Shown here in pieces: positions 22,931 through 34,584 of a stretch of DNA of 64,000 bases (positions are counted from its first letter, which is position 1; the number at the start of each line of letters is the position of its first letter). Both the position numbers and the translations under genes were made by a program. The notes under the pieces were generated by a model that did not search any database, was not told the origin of the DNA, and saw nothing but the letters and a program-made list of their open reading frames with translations. The stretch is from Epiperipatus broadwayi (Eukaryota > Onychophora > Udeonychophora > Euonychophora > Peripatidae), in the NCBI GenBank assembly GCA_028023455.1, contig JAQFVV010000113.1, forward strand, positions 64,001-128,000, in the 5' to 3' direction.

Positions 22931-25427
22931 AATTTTTATTTTATGCAGTATAGTATTTATTGTAATATCTTCAGAGCAAATAACTCTCCACACATGTGCT
23001 ATTTTAACCAATTGACATTCATTTTTGATCATAAAGAAATGATCCTGCAATTGCCACCAGTAATTTATTTGAAATGTTTATTGAAAATTGCACAAAAACT
23101 ATATCATTGGAATGCAATCTTGCATTGATGAAATACTTGCGATATTTAAAGGGAGATGCAGATTTAAAATTGATGTGCCAAAAAATCACGGGAAAATACA
23201 GCATAAAAATCCTTTGCCTTATTGATGCTTTAAGAAGTTATTTTCTAAGTGCTTATATATATTGAATTAAATATTTTTCATGGATTATTAGTCTTATTAG
23301 ACTTATTAAACAGAAATAAGGAGATTTTATCCATGTAAACAGAGATAACCTTTGCCTTTGATGTTGCCAGAAAACTACAGAAACTATCAATTATTACTAA
23401 TTGACAATCTCTCAGACTAAATAAAATTGTGGCTTTACTGTACAAAATTATTAATAATTATTTATTACTATAAATTCCTATGCATAGTATTATTTTAACT
23501 TCGTTTCTTTTTTTCACCACTCTCCTATTAAATATATATATTGTAACGGAATAGCGTTACATGGGATTTGAACCAAGGCAGATGAGGTTATATTAAACTA
23601 TAATCAATTGACGAAATAAATGACAGGAACAAAACTTTAAAAAAAAAAGCGGTCTTGCTTTAATAATAAACGAGAAACAGCCATTTCTAAAGCATGATCG
23701 CAGCTATATAGGAGTACCTGTCAAATTTATTGAAATAAAAAAGTAAAAGAGTTTTTTTTTTATTATTTTGTGTTTGTTTGTTAAGAATAAATCTATAATC
23801 ATTAGTTGTAGTTTTTTTTGCATTTTTAATTAAATAAAGAGAGAGGAATGATTGAACGCAAGTTTGACTTTTATTAAATCATTTAAATCATTTTGAACAA
23901 AAGGGGAAAAATGAATAAATTAATTTGCAATATGTTCTGAAATTCCAAGCGATCTAAAATTATTTTAAATAGGGGTAATTAGTAAATGTAAAATTAGAGA
24001 AATTGAAACAATAGGCAGGATATGTGCTGGTACGCCTAGATAAAATAAGCCAAATTTAGAAACAGAGGTGAGAAAAAGTGTACACTGCTATTGTACAACT
24101 CAGACTTCTGTCTCCAGCGAAACAATACCTGAAAATAATGGTCAAATTGAGTGAAATTCCAAAGTGGTGTAAACGATCCCAGAAATCATGGAATTGAGTT
24201 AACACTCGATGGACTTATAGGATGAAGGGACTCACAGGTGCATGGGAGTAATTGGGTGAGAAAAATTCAAGGTGTGAGGGTGGGAAGGAAGAGATCAAAA
24301 AGGCTGGACAGCACTTTTCAGATGATTATTGAATTAGACTATTATTGATTATTATTAGACGGTTGAAATCTAACAGAGATGCGTTGCTGAACATAAAATT
24401 CGCGGCTTGACCACCGGAACTCCGCGTCCAGCTCAGCTGATTGCCAATAGGATGCTCGTAACACTGGAGAAACTTCACATAAGGACCACACACGCTTTTG
24501 AGACCTTGCAAATTGCCGGAATGCTTCGTTAAAGAAGAAACCATCGCTCAGGATCCCATTACAGTCTTTCTACATTCCACAGGTAGCTATCTTTAAATTG
24601 TCGTATTCACTTATGCACCCAAATAAAATAACTTTAATAACCAGAACTATTAAAAAACATTAAGCTAAAATGGTAAAGTTACTCTTGACCATTAATGAAC
24701 GATTCGAGAATTTAACCAAATAAGTTTGCCTACAGATTAACATTCTTTAAAATATGTGCGAAGTCACCTTGAAATCTATATTTAATTATCTCGGCTTGCC
24801 GATCATATACCTGCATTAATTGTTAGTAAACAGATTAAATAAAACATTTATTTAACTAGTATTTTTTTGTTATTAATTGTTTGGAATTTCAACATAAATT
24901 TATATAATAGGAATGAGTGCTAGAGCGATCAAATTTGTTTGTATATGAATGAATGCATTTGATATTTTTGGTGTTGGGATTTTATTTTATTTATGCTTAT
25001 GTTTGTTATGTTCTCTTAGATTAAGTTAAGTTGATTAATTTATTCTGTGGGATATAGGGTGGGCCCTCATATAATAAGTAATTGATCGTGAGTGCAAGGT
25101 CACAGATACGATGTAATTTGAAGGGTAATATTGGCTGTGTTCGTTTCTTGCTTCCGACTGGAGTGATGCACGGGCATGTTTTGTGATATAGTTGAGTGAG
25201 CTTATGCACATACGTGGCGGACTCTTCTAAAAGTTCTCCTGGCGCCTATTACTTGGATTCAATCCGAATTTACGTATAAAATAAATAAAGCGTACGTGTA
25301 TATGTGTTTGAAATTATCTTCACAGAACATTATGTAATCCCCCGGATGCAAGAACACAGCAGATTCATAATAATGAAGTATTGAGGGAGAGGTAGCGCGC
25401 TCATCACGCACACCGGGCGGATACATT
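22931..25427. other. Intron grading into a possible LTR
   Basis: TGTAACGG...CGTTACA palindrome at 23542-23561 followed by GGATTTGAACCAAGG, a reversed B-box-like word. From about 24000 the GC content rises; this may be the LTR of the 25.4-27.5 kb relic, but no second LTR was found. Confidence 0.4.
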
Positions 25428-25445
25428 TGGCACCCAACATGGGGC
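25428..25445 (+). promoter_or_regulatory. Probable LTR-element primer-binding site (tRNA-Lys type)
   Basis: TGGCACCCAACATGGGGC follows a candidate LTR end (GATACATT). It differs from the well-known lysine-tRNA primer site at two places, both G-to-A within CpG, as expected from methylation decay. Upstream sequence (about 24000-25425) would be the LTR; its start is not defined. Confidence 0.6.
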
Positions 25446-26169
25446 AAAACTATTGTTTCAAGTGGTGGGATTGACGTGGATACAGCTGACATTTCTAACA
25501 ACGAAAGCAAATCTAAAAGAGAGGGCGCTCGAAATAACAGAATAAATTATCTATTAAAGCGGGGGGAAATTTTCAGAATCACCATAAAATAAAATTATTA
25601 AACGTTGCTTAAGGGAGTGGGAAAGGGATTTAGTTTTCTTATTAGCACTAAAATAATCAAGCATCTGAGTATACTTAATAGTTGTAGAAGGCTGTGGAAT
25701 AGCGGGATTCTGTGGAAGAAAGATCGTATATTAAAAGGAAGCAAATTAAAAAATTAATTTCTATGTTAAAATTAAATGTAAATAATTTAAGCGCAAATAA
25801 AACAAAATATATACATCGTTAAAAGACGTATTTATATTCTTGCACAAAGGAAGTACTGTAACTGGGATCTTGTTAGGAGTTTTGTGTTTTACTTAAAAAA
25901 GAGAAGGGGGCTAAAGAAAGAGGTCAACATAGCATATATGTATAAGGACGCATATAACCACATAATAGATATAGCCGCACATTAGAAATGGAGGGAACAG
26001 AGGGACCTGGGATAGTATGAGCGATAGAAACCAAATTGGAGGAAGGACAGGAGCTGTGGGAATTTTGAAGGGCAAGGAGCATCTAAGAATAAGATAAGAC
26101 AGTCAGTGGGACCCGCGTAGTAGGTAGCAAGCCGTGGATTACTATAAATTATAAATCAGATAGTAAACA

Positions 26170-27290
26170 ATGGAAGAAAACCCAGATGAAAGCATGTGGG
26201 AACAGACGGGGGAGAGTCCAATACAATTTAAAAAACAGGATATGGAGAATGAAGGGGATATTAAAACATTAATAAAGATGATGACGCAAATGATGGCGAA
26301 ATGAGGGAAGATAGAGAAGAGTGTAGAAGAGATAGGGAAGAGTTTAAAGAGGAGATAAGGCAATTACTCAGGGGAAAGGAAGTGAAGTCAGAAGAGAACA
26401 AAGGGAAGATAGTAGTTTAGCCAATGTTGAGGAAAAAATAGACCAGAATAGGATGGAGATGGACAAAGTGAAAACAGACCTGAATGATCTAAAGGAAAAG
26501 GTAGAGATACTAACGGATAATGTAGGAAAGGGAAATAGGCATCAAGATGCGATGAAGGAAGCTATCAGGCAACGGAGGGGGTGTCATGAAATTAAAAACA
26601 CCAGGACGAAGTCCGAGAGGCACTGGGAGAGTGGGGACAGAGAATCAAAGGATTGAAGGCCAGGGAATGGGAATGTGGGTAGAAGATGGAAGAGATGGAG
26701 AAGAGATGGGAAAGGCAGATGTCGCAACGGGAACAAGTCGTGTTGGGGAGAGACAGATGAAGATAGAATATTTAGGGAGGAGAAAAGAAACCCCATGGAC
26801 CACCTGAAGCGTCAGAATCTGTTTGGAGAACAACGGCAGAGACCTGACCGAATAAATATTGCAAGGATACCTACAGGGCAAGAGAGACTGGTGGAGGAGC
26901 TGGAATTTAAACCCGGTCATATGAGGAATATAAGGAAGAGTTTTGGGTGTTTCTGGAAACAGCACGTCAAGAAGGGACTTATTTTAGAATCACCAGGGAG
27001 AAATATGGGGAAGGCCCAGTGAGATGGCCACTCGGTTTTATTATAGGCAGGTGGCAAGCCTTCAACAATTGCCTGTGTACCATATGACGGAAACGAGATC
27101 ATCTCGATAATAAGGCAAATATGCCAACACCCTCAGAACATGATGCTGGGAAGGGATTGCAAGGGATCCATGAAATGGGGGAAATGATAGACAATTTGAG
27201 CAAGAAGAGGGGATAGGAGGGCAGATAGAGAGGTCTAGTAATGAACAATCCAGAAAACGAGTACACGGACGATACTAACCCATAGGACGG
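26170..27290 (+). pseudogene. gag-like coiled-coil gene relic of an LTR element
   Basis: ATG at 26170 opens MEENPDESMWEQTGESPIQF for 44 codons; TGA at 26302 overlaps the next ATG (26301, shifted frame) that runs MREDREECRRDREEFKEEI. Later frames give MEMDKVKTDLNDLKEKVEIL (coiled coil), a basic region and GHMRNIRKSFGCFWKQHVKK. Several frameshifts and stops break it. Heptad-rich N-terminus and position after the primer site suggest gag. No pol domain recognised nearby. Confidence 0.5.
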
Positions 27291-27420
27291 AGGGAAAATG
27301 AATTGATGACCGTGGATATCACAAAGACAAATGTTTAAAGGAACTCACATGGGAATAGATGCAAACCGGGAATGACCTGTGACATGAATCGGCATATGAT
27401 ATTGGAAATGGAATTAATAA

Positions 27421-27456
27421 AAAAAAAAAAAAGGAAAAAAAAAAGGGAAAGGGGGA
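27421..27456 (+). other. Polypurine tract
   Basis: An unbroken 36-base purine run (A-rich, then AGGGAAAGGGGG). In position it could be the polypurine tract before a 3' LTR, but the following sequence (27457-28130) does not match the presumed 5' LTR, so either that LTR is lost or the tract is internal. Confidence 0.45.
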
Positions 27457-28130
27457 TGACTAACACCAAGCCTTGGGTGTAACATATAAAACAAACAGGT
27501 CAACTGCTCGCAAAGCAGCCTGTAGTGTATAGAGCCAATGTGTTGGTGGATCGACCTGGGAGTACCTTGCAAGACCAGGAGAAGGCTGGCACATGACGCT
27601 GGCCCAGCCTAAGTGCGGAAAATCACGCAACACATTTCATTAGAGTTCTTGCCAGCTCACTTCCCAAAACTTCGTTATTGCTGGCGGATCAGACTTTCCA
27701 AAATCTTAGATAGAGATCGATCGTATTCTGTATAGGGGACTTCAGAAAGGTCCATCCCCATACCTCCTGTCAGGGATGCACGAAACCCATTGGCCATTGT
27801 CGTCAATCGTGGCAGACCCTAGATTACCAGATAGTTTTTTTTCTCTGTTAATAGTCATTGTAAAAAGAAGTCTGACCGCAGAGCACCTGATCCAAATTTT
27901 AAGGGAAGGCGGAGCCGCAGACAAACAGCCCGGAAAAGCCGCCAGAATGGGACCCGTATCGCACAAAAGAAAGGAGGACGTTGGGTCGATTCACTGAACG
28001 CTGCACAGAGGAAAAATGATTAAGGGGACTTTCAATGCAAGGGCACTGAAGAGGGCCGAATAACTTGGCTCCTTCTCAGAGCTAAAACCCGCAACCTCGG
28101 ATTTTACTCTACACTGGGCGGGGAGAATAT
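27457..28130. other. GC-richer block of unknown content
   Basis: Clearly richer in GC than the flanks, with short frames on both strands (for example HWPLSSIVADPRLPDSFF on plus). Likely part of the LTR relic; no domain recognised. Confidence 0.35.
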
Positions 28131-30099
28131 ATTTAAAAAAAATTCTGCTAATTATTTCTCTCATACTTTTTATTGAAGTGTTTTACATATATATTAGTCT
28201 GAGGATTATATAATTTTCTAAATAATTTATCCTTATTCCATAATATATAAATGTCTATAATAGTCATATTTTTTACATATCTAGCTCTCGATAATAGTGA
28301 TTATATGAGAGGTGATGGTATTTTATTTACAATTATCATAAAATGAAGTAAATATTAATAAATAAATTATCAATTAAAATTGATTATAAATTATTGAAGA
28401 AAAAAAATTATAATAAACTAACTCTGGCTTTCTAATTATTAAAAAAGAGGGACGATTTACAAACTATATTCTTTATTACTTTTTTTTTATTATCACAGTT
28501 ATTGAATTCTTTAGAATGCTGTTTAATATTATTATAAAAATGAACAAAATTAATATTCTGTAATAAGCATATAATTAGCCACAGCTGCTGGGGGCAATAG
28601 TTGTTATTATTGAAAACGTCTCAAAGGATACTTTATTTCTTGATTACATATTAGGCTTAATGGAAATCTTTTCTAATACCATTACAAAGTAAAACAAGTA
28701 ATGTGGAAAAAGAATTATTGTACATTTTAAAAATAAATATTAATCATGGATGAAACTGATACTTCATGCAGTGATGCTAACTTGAATAAAAATCATAACG
28801 TAACATATAATATTTAAAGAACTATAATAACTCTGTCACTGAAATTAAAGGTAATACTAACACTACTTCATATATGAAAAAAAAAATTGAAAGCATTGGT
28901 ACTTACGTATTAGTCTGACAGGGCGATTTCACATACTTATTAGTCTGGCACTAATAGATAGTAAGAGAAAACAATATTTTGTACATGGAGAAAATTGTGC
29001 ACTTATATTATAATGCCGGCACAAACAAATGTGTAAATAAAGACCGAATTAACCACATTTACAATCTTCTAAAAATGAAAGCAACTTGTAAAGAGAATAT
29101 TAGATAACAAACCAACATTTTGACTAACATTCTCCTAATCGAAATATTATCTAATATTCAATTAAAAAATGTTTTTATTTTTAGAAGATTGTAAATACAT
29201 TTAATTCGATCTTTATTTACATATTTGTTTGTGCTAGCATTTTCCATCACCGTTGGACTAAAATGCATTTTTGCTACAGAGCACTCTTATTAAAAGGCAA
29301 CCAACTTAACATGAATGCTCAGAATCAAAAATGCATTAAAAGTTATATTTAATGTTTTTATTTATTTTCTCCATATGCAACTCAGTATAAGTATTTATCT
29401 TTAATTTAATACCCATTTTTAGTAATTTTTTGGGGAAAATCATGTCATTTTCTGAATTTAGCAATAACGGCAATTATCTGGCTATCCATTTGTCCATCCA
29501 TTCACTTATCCATCTGTTTAAAGGCTAGATGACAATTCTTCATAGAAATATTTTGTGCAATTTTCAGATTAAAATCTAGAAGATAACTCATTGTAAAATC
29601 TTGTGAACTTTCACTTTAAAATCTAGAGCTTCAGCGAATGTTAGATCATAATCACAAAAAATTTTCTTATTAAAGTAGTGTTTACTGGTTTACTGCTTCA
29701 GGTAATGCGGTACATCTCCATGCTGGTTCTTCTTGCAATAACTTCCGCTCCAATATTCCTATTTAATTCAAATTAGCCCTTAACTCTCCCAATAATTTAA
29801 TTGTTCGTAATTTTTCTTTTTGTAATCTTTCATACTTGTTTATCAGAAAATAAACAAGTATTTATTTTCTTGTATACAAATATATTTACATTAAATTCTA
29901 AAATAACCAAAATTAATTAAATCATAGTTAATTAATCCTGGAGCTTAAAAACAAACCCTGTATTTACAAAGCAAGATTATAAAGATAAAATACTAATAAA
30001 AATAAAACAAATTAATGCAATAATTATTCGCTTTTGCTTCACTTTAGAAATATGATATTAACAAAATAATTGGTATATTTCATTTTAAAATAAAATAAA
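28131..30099. other. Intron, one foldback seen
   Basis: AT-rich, holds the foldback at 29012-29240 and nothing else recognised. Confidence 0.5.
29012..29240. repeat. Short foldback element
   Basis: GCACAAACAAATGTGTAAAT (left) and its complement (right, ends GTTTGTGCTAGCA) form arms of about 68 bp around an 88-bp loop. Non-coding; MITE-like. Confidence 0.82.
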
Positions 30100-30112
30100 A
30101 ATACAAAACCAT

Positions 30113-30200
30113 GTCAAGCATTGGTCATTGAGAGATCGGCGCAGCTGCTTTGAAAGCAGTTGTCCCGGGTTGGCGGGTTCGCTTCCCAGCCGATGCTATG
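30113..30200 (+). ncRNA. tRNA-Ser-like retro-insertion with target-site duplication
   Basis: It starts GTCAAGCATTGG and ends CCGATGCTATG, as the 10.2 kb insert does. GCATTGG pairs with CCGATGC as a 7-bp acceptor stem. GCTGCTTTGAAAGCAGT forms an anticodon arm with anticodon TGA. A long variable region precedes GGCGGGTTCGCTTCCC. The T stem is imperfect. AATACAAAACCAT flanks it at 30100-30112 and 30201-30213 (13 of 13). It is a retrocopy and unlikely to be a working tRNA gene. Confidence 0.75.
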
Positions 30201-30557
30201 AATACAAAACCATAAAACTTTACAAAAAAAAAAATTGATATAATTCAATTTATATATATATATATTAAATCTAATTATTAATGAAATCATATTATTTCAT
30301 TATATATATAAAGCCCTATTTCATTAAATTATTTTGACTCTTTTTTTTTTAAATTTTCTTAATGTTTAAATAAAAAACAGAATATCCATGGTGTTTTAAT
30401 TGCATGAAGTGATCAGAAGGTTTTGATTAGACTGAATATTTCACATATAATATTAATATATGATTATAAAAAGATAAAACACATAAATACCAAAATGTTT
30501 AATAATTTATTTTTATATATTATGTAATAAATAATAGATGAATAAAATACAACTTAC

Positions 30558-30664
30558 AGTTCTGAGAGAATTATCGTTGTACCATCATACTGAACTTTGG
30601 TTCTGTTTTTTATACTTGGAATCTGAGTATTTATTCGGAAACCTAGCTGATTAATTCTACGTTT
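30558..30664 (-). CDS. Internal coding exon C of the same minus-strand gene
   Basis: Minus strand: acceptor TTGCTTTGTAG, 107 nt open, donor GTAAGTT. It starts in phase 0 directly after exon B and ends with two bases (CT). Its 35 codons read KRRINQLGFRINTQIPSIKN and then RTKVQYDGTTIILSE. The beginning is basic and the end has beta-strand character (TTIIL). The leftover CT joins the A at the start of exon D to give Leu. The splice signals are strong on both sides and there is no stop in the coding frame. The gene is not recognised. Confidence 0.75.
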
Positions 30665-31134
30665 CTACAAAGCAAAATATCAGTATTAAGTTTTTAATCA
30701 CTTAAATATTGTTTAGTATTGAAATTACACTCATGTTAAAATGATTTTTCAGTTTTTCTTAGATATTGTTAGATATTAAGTTTAATAATGCACAAAAACA
30801 GAAAATTAAAAATCTACTAGTAAATTTCAAGTGATAGAAGGTATAATAGTGAACTATAAATGTAGAAGACAAAAAAGTTTAATGCAAATAAAATAACATG
30901 TTGATATACTATATTCACATGCAAAAGAATCTCGTATTAGGAAATGAAAAATGAGCGTTCTTAGGTTGATATAATTATTCTAAAGCAAAATGATTACATC
31001 CAATGCTCTGTAAAAGAATGTGATAATATAACTTCTCAATAATTGTGTTTAAGCAAATAACATATTTACTAGGAGCAGTCAAATTAAAACCAGCTATTGT
31101 CATTATTATAAATGAAACACATTAATCCACCCAT

Positions 31135-31405
31135 CACATTATCACCACTTCTTTTGCTTGCTCATAACTGTTATTAAAACAGGCAAAACTCTCCATACTC
31201 AATGCAAGCATCTAAATACAGTGCTTTCAGATCCAAGGCTCCTCACTGATGAAGGCCACAAGCCAGAAACTAGTTTAAATATTGGATGAGTAGGCACTAG
31301 ATAGGGATTTTATGCACAAGCCTTCTGGCATCCATTGATTACTCTGGCTTACACTGAGTGGCACTACTGTATGGAGAGTTTTGCCTGTTTTTATTAATCC
31401 ATCCA
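31135..31405 (+). repeat. Terminal-inverted-repeat element with hammerhead in its loop
   Basis: AACAGGCAAAACTCTCCATAC (left, about 31177) and its reverse complement (right, about 31370) bracket 170 bp that contain a hammerhead motif. The left flank CACATTATCACCACTTCTTTTG reappears as its complement on the right of the 46.8 kb copy, so the full element is longer than the hairpin. Confidence 0.75.
31240..31281 (+). ncRNA. Hammerhead motif, core present, stem I decayed
   Basis: CTGATGA 31246-31252; stem II GGC-CACAA-GCC flanked by an A-A mismatch; GAA 31266-31268; stem III ACTAGT palindrome; U17 at 31275. Stem I retains only alternate pairs (CCTCA with TAAATA), consistent with G-to-A changes relative to the 46.8 kb copy. 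Confidence 0.7.
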
Positions 31406-32091
31406 TGGTTGGTTGCTGATCTCTTCTTATTCTTAGTCTTTACAAACATTAGAATCTAAATTAGAATTAGAATATCTCATAATATTACCAAAACAACAAT
31501 TCAGAATAATCATTACGTTTTAAATAAATGTTTAGTTCTGAACTGATTGAGTGCTTCATTAAAGTGGCAAAAAGAATATGACTAGACAAATTGAATGACA
31601 ACCAAAAAGACGTTAGCACAGGCATATGTTAAATAAAATGATCTTATTATAATAATAAAAAAAATATTTGCAACAAAAGCAGCATAACAGGAAATGATGT
31701 AATAAAATAAAAATAAATCTAGATTGGAAATGATACAAAAGATTTGTATAATAAGATTTGCTTTATTGAATAAAATCTTAGCCTGCTATTAAGTTTTCCT
31801 TATAAACATGATTGTTGTAGATTTTCTACATCCAGCAGAGTTCATATACAGTGAAAAAAAAACTATACATTTTTAATGCGATTTTAAATAAGCAGCCAAT
31901 AATTAATATATACAGAAAATACCAATTAGAGAGAAATGCTATAGTTAATATTTTTTTAACATGCAATATTAACAAATAGAATGATTAGTAATATGACTGA
32001 ATTATGCATAAAATTATAAGCAAAAATTGAAAATTGTACTATTAAATTAATACTCAAAATGCAACAAATTTTATTGCTTATAAAAACTCAC

Positions 32092-32173
32092 CTTGATAAC
32101 TTCCAGTAATTCGTTACAGTTACTAGCTCGTTCCAAATCTTGTAAAAACTCTGGATAGTCATTTAATTCTTGA
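32092..32173 (-). CDS. Internal coding exon B of the same minus-strand gene
   Basis: Minus strand: acceptor ATTGTTTAG, 82 nt open, donor GTGAGT. The first base completes the split codon from exon A (AG+T, Ser). Then follow 27 codons, QELNDYPEFLQDLERASNCN and then ELLEVIK, ending in phase 0. The peptide is acidic and helical (Leu, Glu and Asp spaced as in an alpha-helical repeat). There are no cysteine clusters, membrane segments or obvious catalytic motifs. It lies 1.4 kb upstream, in gene order, of exon C. Product unknown; an all-helical scaffold or repeat protein is a guess only. Confidence 0.75.
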
Positions 32174-34584
32174 CTAAACAATAAAATTGTATTGTATATC
32201 TATTGAATCAATTATTCTCAGATATAATAAAATTATTATATTTAAAGAAATAATGCTTCCTATAATTTCAAAATAACACAAACACACACATAAAAAATAT
32301 GATAAGAATAACAAAATAGATATAAAAAAGGAATACATATATTAGAATCTCAACTAGTACAGTTTTGATTCTTGTAAATATTAAATAAACTAAATAGTGT
32401 TTCATTAAATACATAATAGAAAGAGAAAATATTTAATGAAATAAGAAACTTAGAAAAAGATTTAAATGTGAGGTAATAAGATGGGGAGGGGGGAATGTGC
32501 AACAAACTTTTTAAAGAAGTTCTACAGAATACTATTAAAAAGTGACATACACATATATTATAATAGTCTAGGTTTTCCGCCAGAAGAGGGGGAACACATC
32601 TAACTATGGTCAGACCTAGGATCTTTGGGTAGGATGCTGTGAATGACACGATGAAGCAAATAATCAATGATCATATCCACCTCCAATGGGCTGGCTCTTA
32701 GTTTATTCATTAAATCTAGGTACAATTTAGGCTAGTTCACCCATAGCACACCCCTCTTTCGAATTCCATTACACCTACTATTCGAACCCAGAGAGAATGT
32801 TGCGTTTGGCTGCATTCAGGGGTGAATTTATTTTATGTAGCAATTCAGTTTTCATGACTTAAGATACATCCGACCCTATTGCGGTGTTATATATTATAAT
32901 AATTTCTATCTATGTGCACATATATATATAATCAATTAAATTAACGAGTGAGTGTATGAATGAGTTGATAAACTAGAGACCAATGTGATTTAAAACATTT
33001 TAACAATTTTTATATATAACAAAGAAAAATCTAAATTCTATTAACATAGCAAAAATGTGATTGTATGTGTCCCAGATGCATCTCTACCATATCAATGACT
33101 AAAATTATTTGTTATTCCATCCCATATCCATGGTAAACATGCATTAATGGACACTATCTATATACAAAGTCAATGAGATTAACTAAAAACCAAAAAAATA
33201 AAATAAAATAAAAAGAAAAATTATTTCATTATCATGATAATGATCACGAAACTAAATAACTATTTACAAAATTATATCACAATATGACCAATAGCTGCAT
33301 CATCCAATTTCTGTTGGAGAGGTTCCATCTTCTTTGGGGACCCCCATTCTTTTACCTATGTACAAGTTCTCTAAAGTGGATAGAAAAAGTATTTCATACA
33401 GGAATGTTAATCATTCATACCGAATAACTAAATGTAACAATTATTAGTTAAACATAAACAAATAAACATATAACGTAAACTGTGTCCTGTGATAGCGAGT
33501 GCAAATTAATATGGAAGAGCACCAAAAATTCTTATCTCATCCATATTATGTGATGATGATGATAACCAAATGTTAACCTAAATTTTATTTACAAAACAAA
33601 AAAATTTTCTAGCATAATAAACCTTCCCTCCCCCTCCCCCACCATTCCACATTGCTTCTCATGGAATGAACTCTCATGATTGCAAACACTCTGAAACTTT
33701 TAAGTGTAAGAATAATAAAAGTAGAATTTTACCAATGTATAAAGCAAATATATATATATATGTGATAATTTTGATTTTGTTTAAATCTTCCTGATTAGAG
33801 TTTATAATTTAAACATTAGGGTCTTTCATGACATTTCAGCTGGTGTTAGGCATTTTTCTAGACATTATTTATACAAGTGAGTTACAACATCATGCTTTGA
33901 GGCAATTAAGACAGCACCCAATCCTATGGCATGTTTATTTAGCCAGTATGCATTATTTGGTAATTAAAATAAATTGAATTTCCTTCAACTTATAAATGAT
34001 ATTGAATAAATTTATCAAATGAAAGCTTTACTTCATCATTTATCATTATGTGCTGGCTGTATAATGTTCCTTTTTTTTCTTGTTCGATTGTGCAGACTTC
34101 TGTCTTTGAACATCACTATAAAATTACTTTAATTCTTTTACCATGCTGCTAAAGTTTACTGATTTTTGCCTTGTGAAATGTTGATGAAGATTAGCTTTAA
34201 TTTTCAGCACTTTAAAATCTTATACAGAATAGATAATATCTTCGAACACATCATCCATTTTATCTTTTGTTTTAATATTCAATATTAAGCTATTCGCTGC
34301 TTGTGGTTGTTATAATACTTGATAAAATGTGAAATAGAACAGAAATAAATTGAGTTTGTTTTTATACTGGGGCGTAACATCCGTTGTTCAGCAAACTCGC
34401 ATTTTCAATTTTCTTTTCTATCACTGTAGCTGCCCAATGTTACGTGAATATGTAATAAAATTATGTAATAAAATTACATAGTAAAATTCTATTCTCATTT
34501 TACAAGTTGCCTAGATATTGACTTGACCTCACGTCATCACCACATCTACCAAGTCACCGTCCTATATTGTGACGTTTACACATT
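32174..34584. other. Intron between exons B and A, no gene seen
   Basis: Includes a slightly GC-richer part (32570-32830) with CTGGGTTCGAAT on the minus strand, possibly a SINE B box, and a C-rich run near 33630. No confident feature. Confidence 0.45.

Noticed and set aside
26584-26965. Minus-strand frames over the gag-like region
   Set aside because: They are reverse-strand shadows of a purine-rich plus-strand coding relic.
30113-30200. Functional tRNA-Ser(TGA) gene
   Set aside because: T stem does not pair well, and 13-bp direct repeats flank it, so a retrocopy is more likely.
32570-32830. SINE with reversed B box
   Set aside because: Only a B-box-like word is seen; no A box, ends or duplication.
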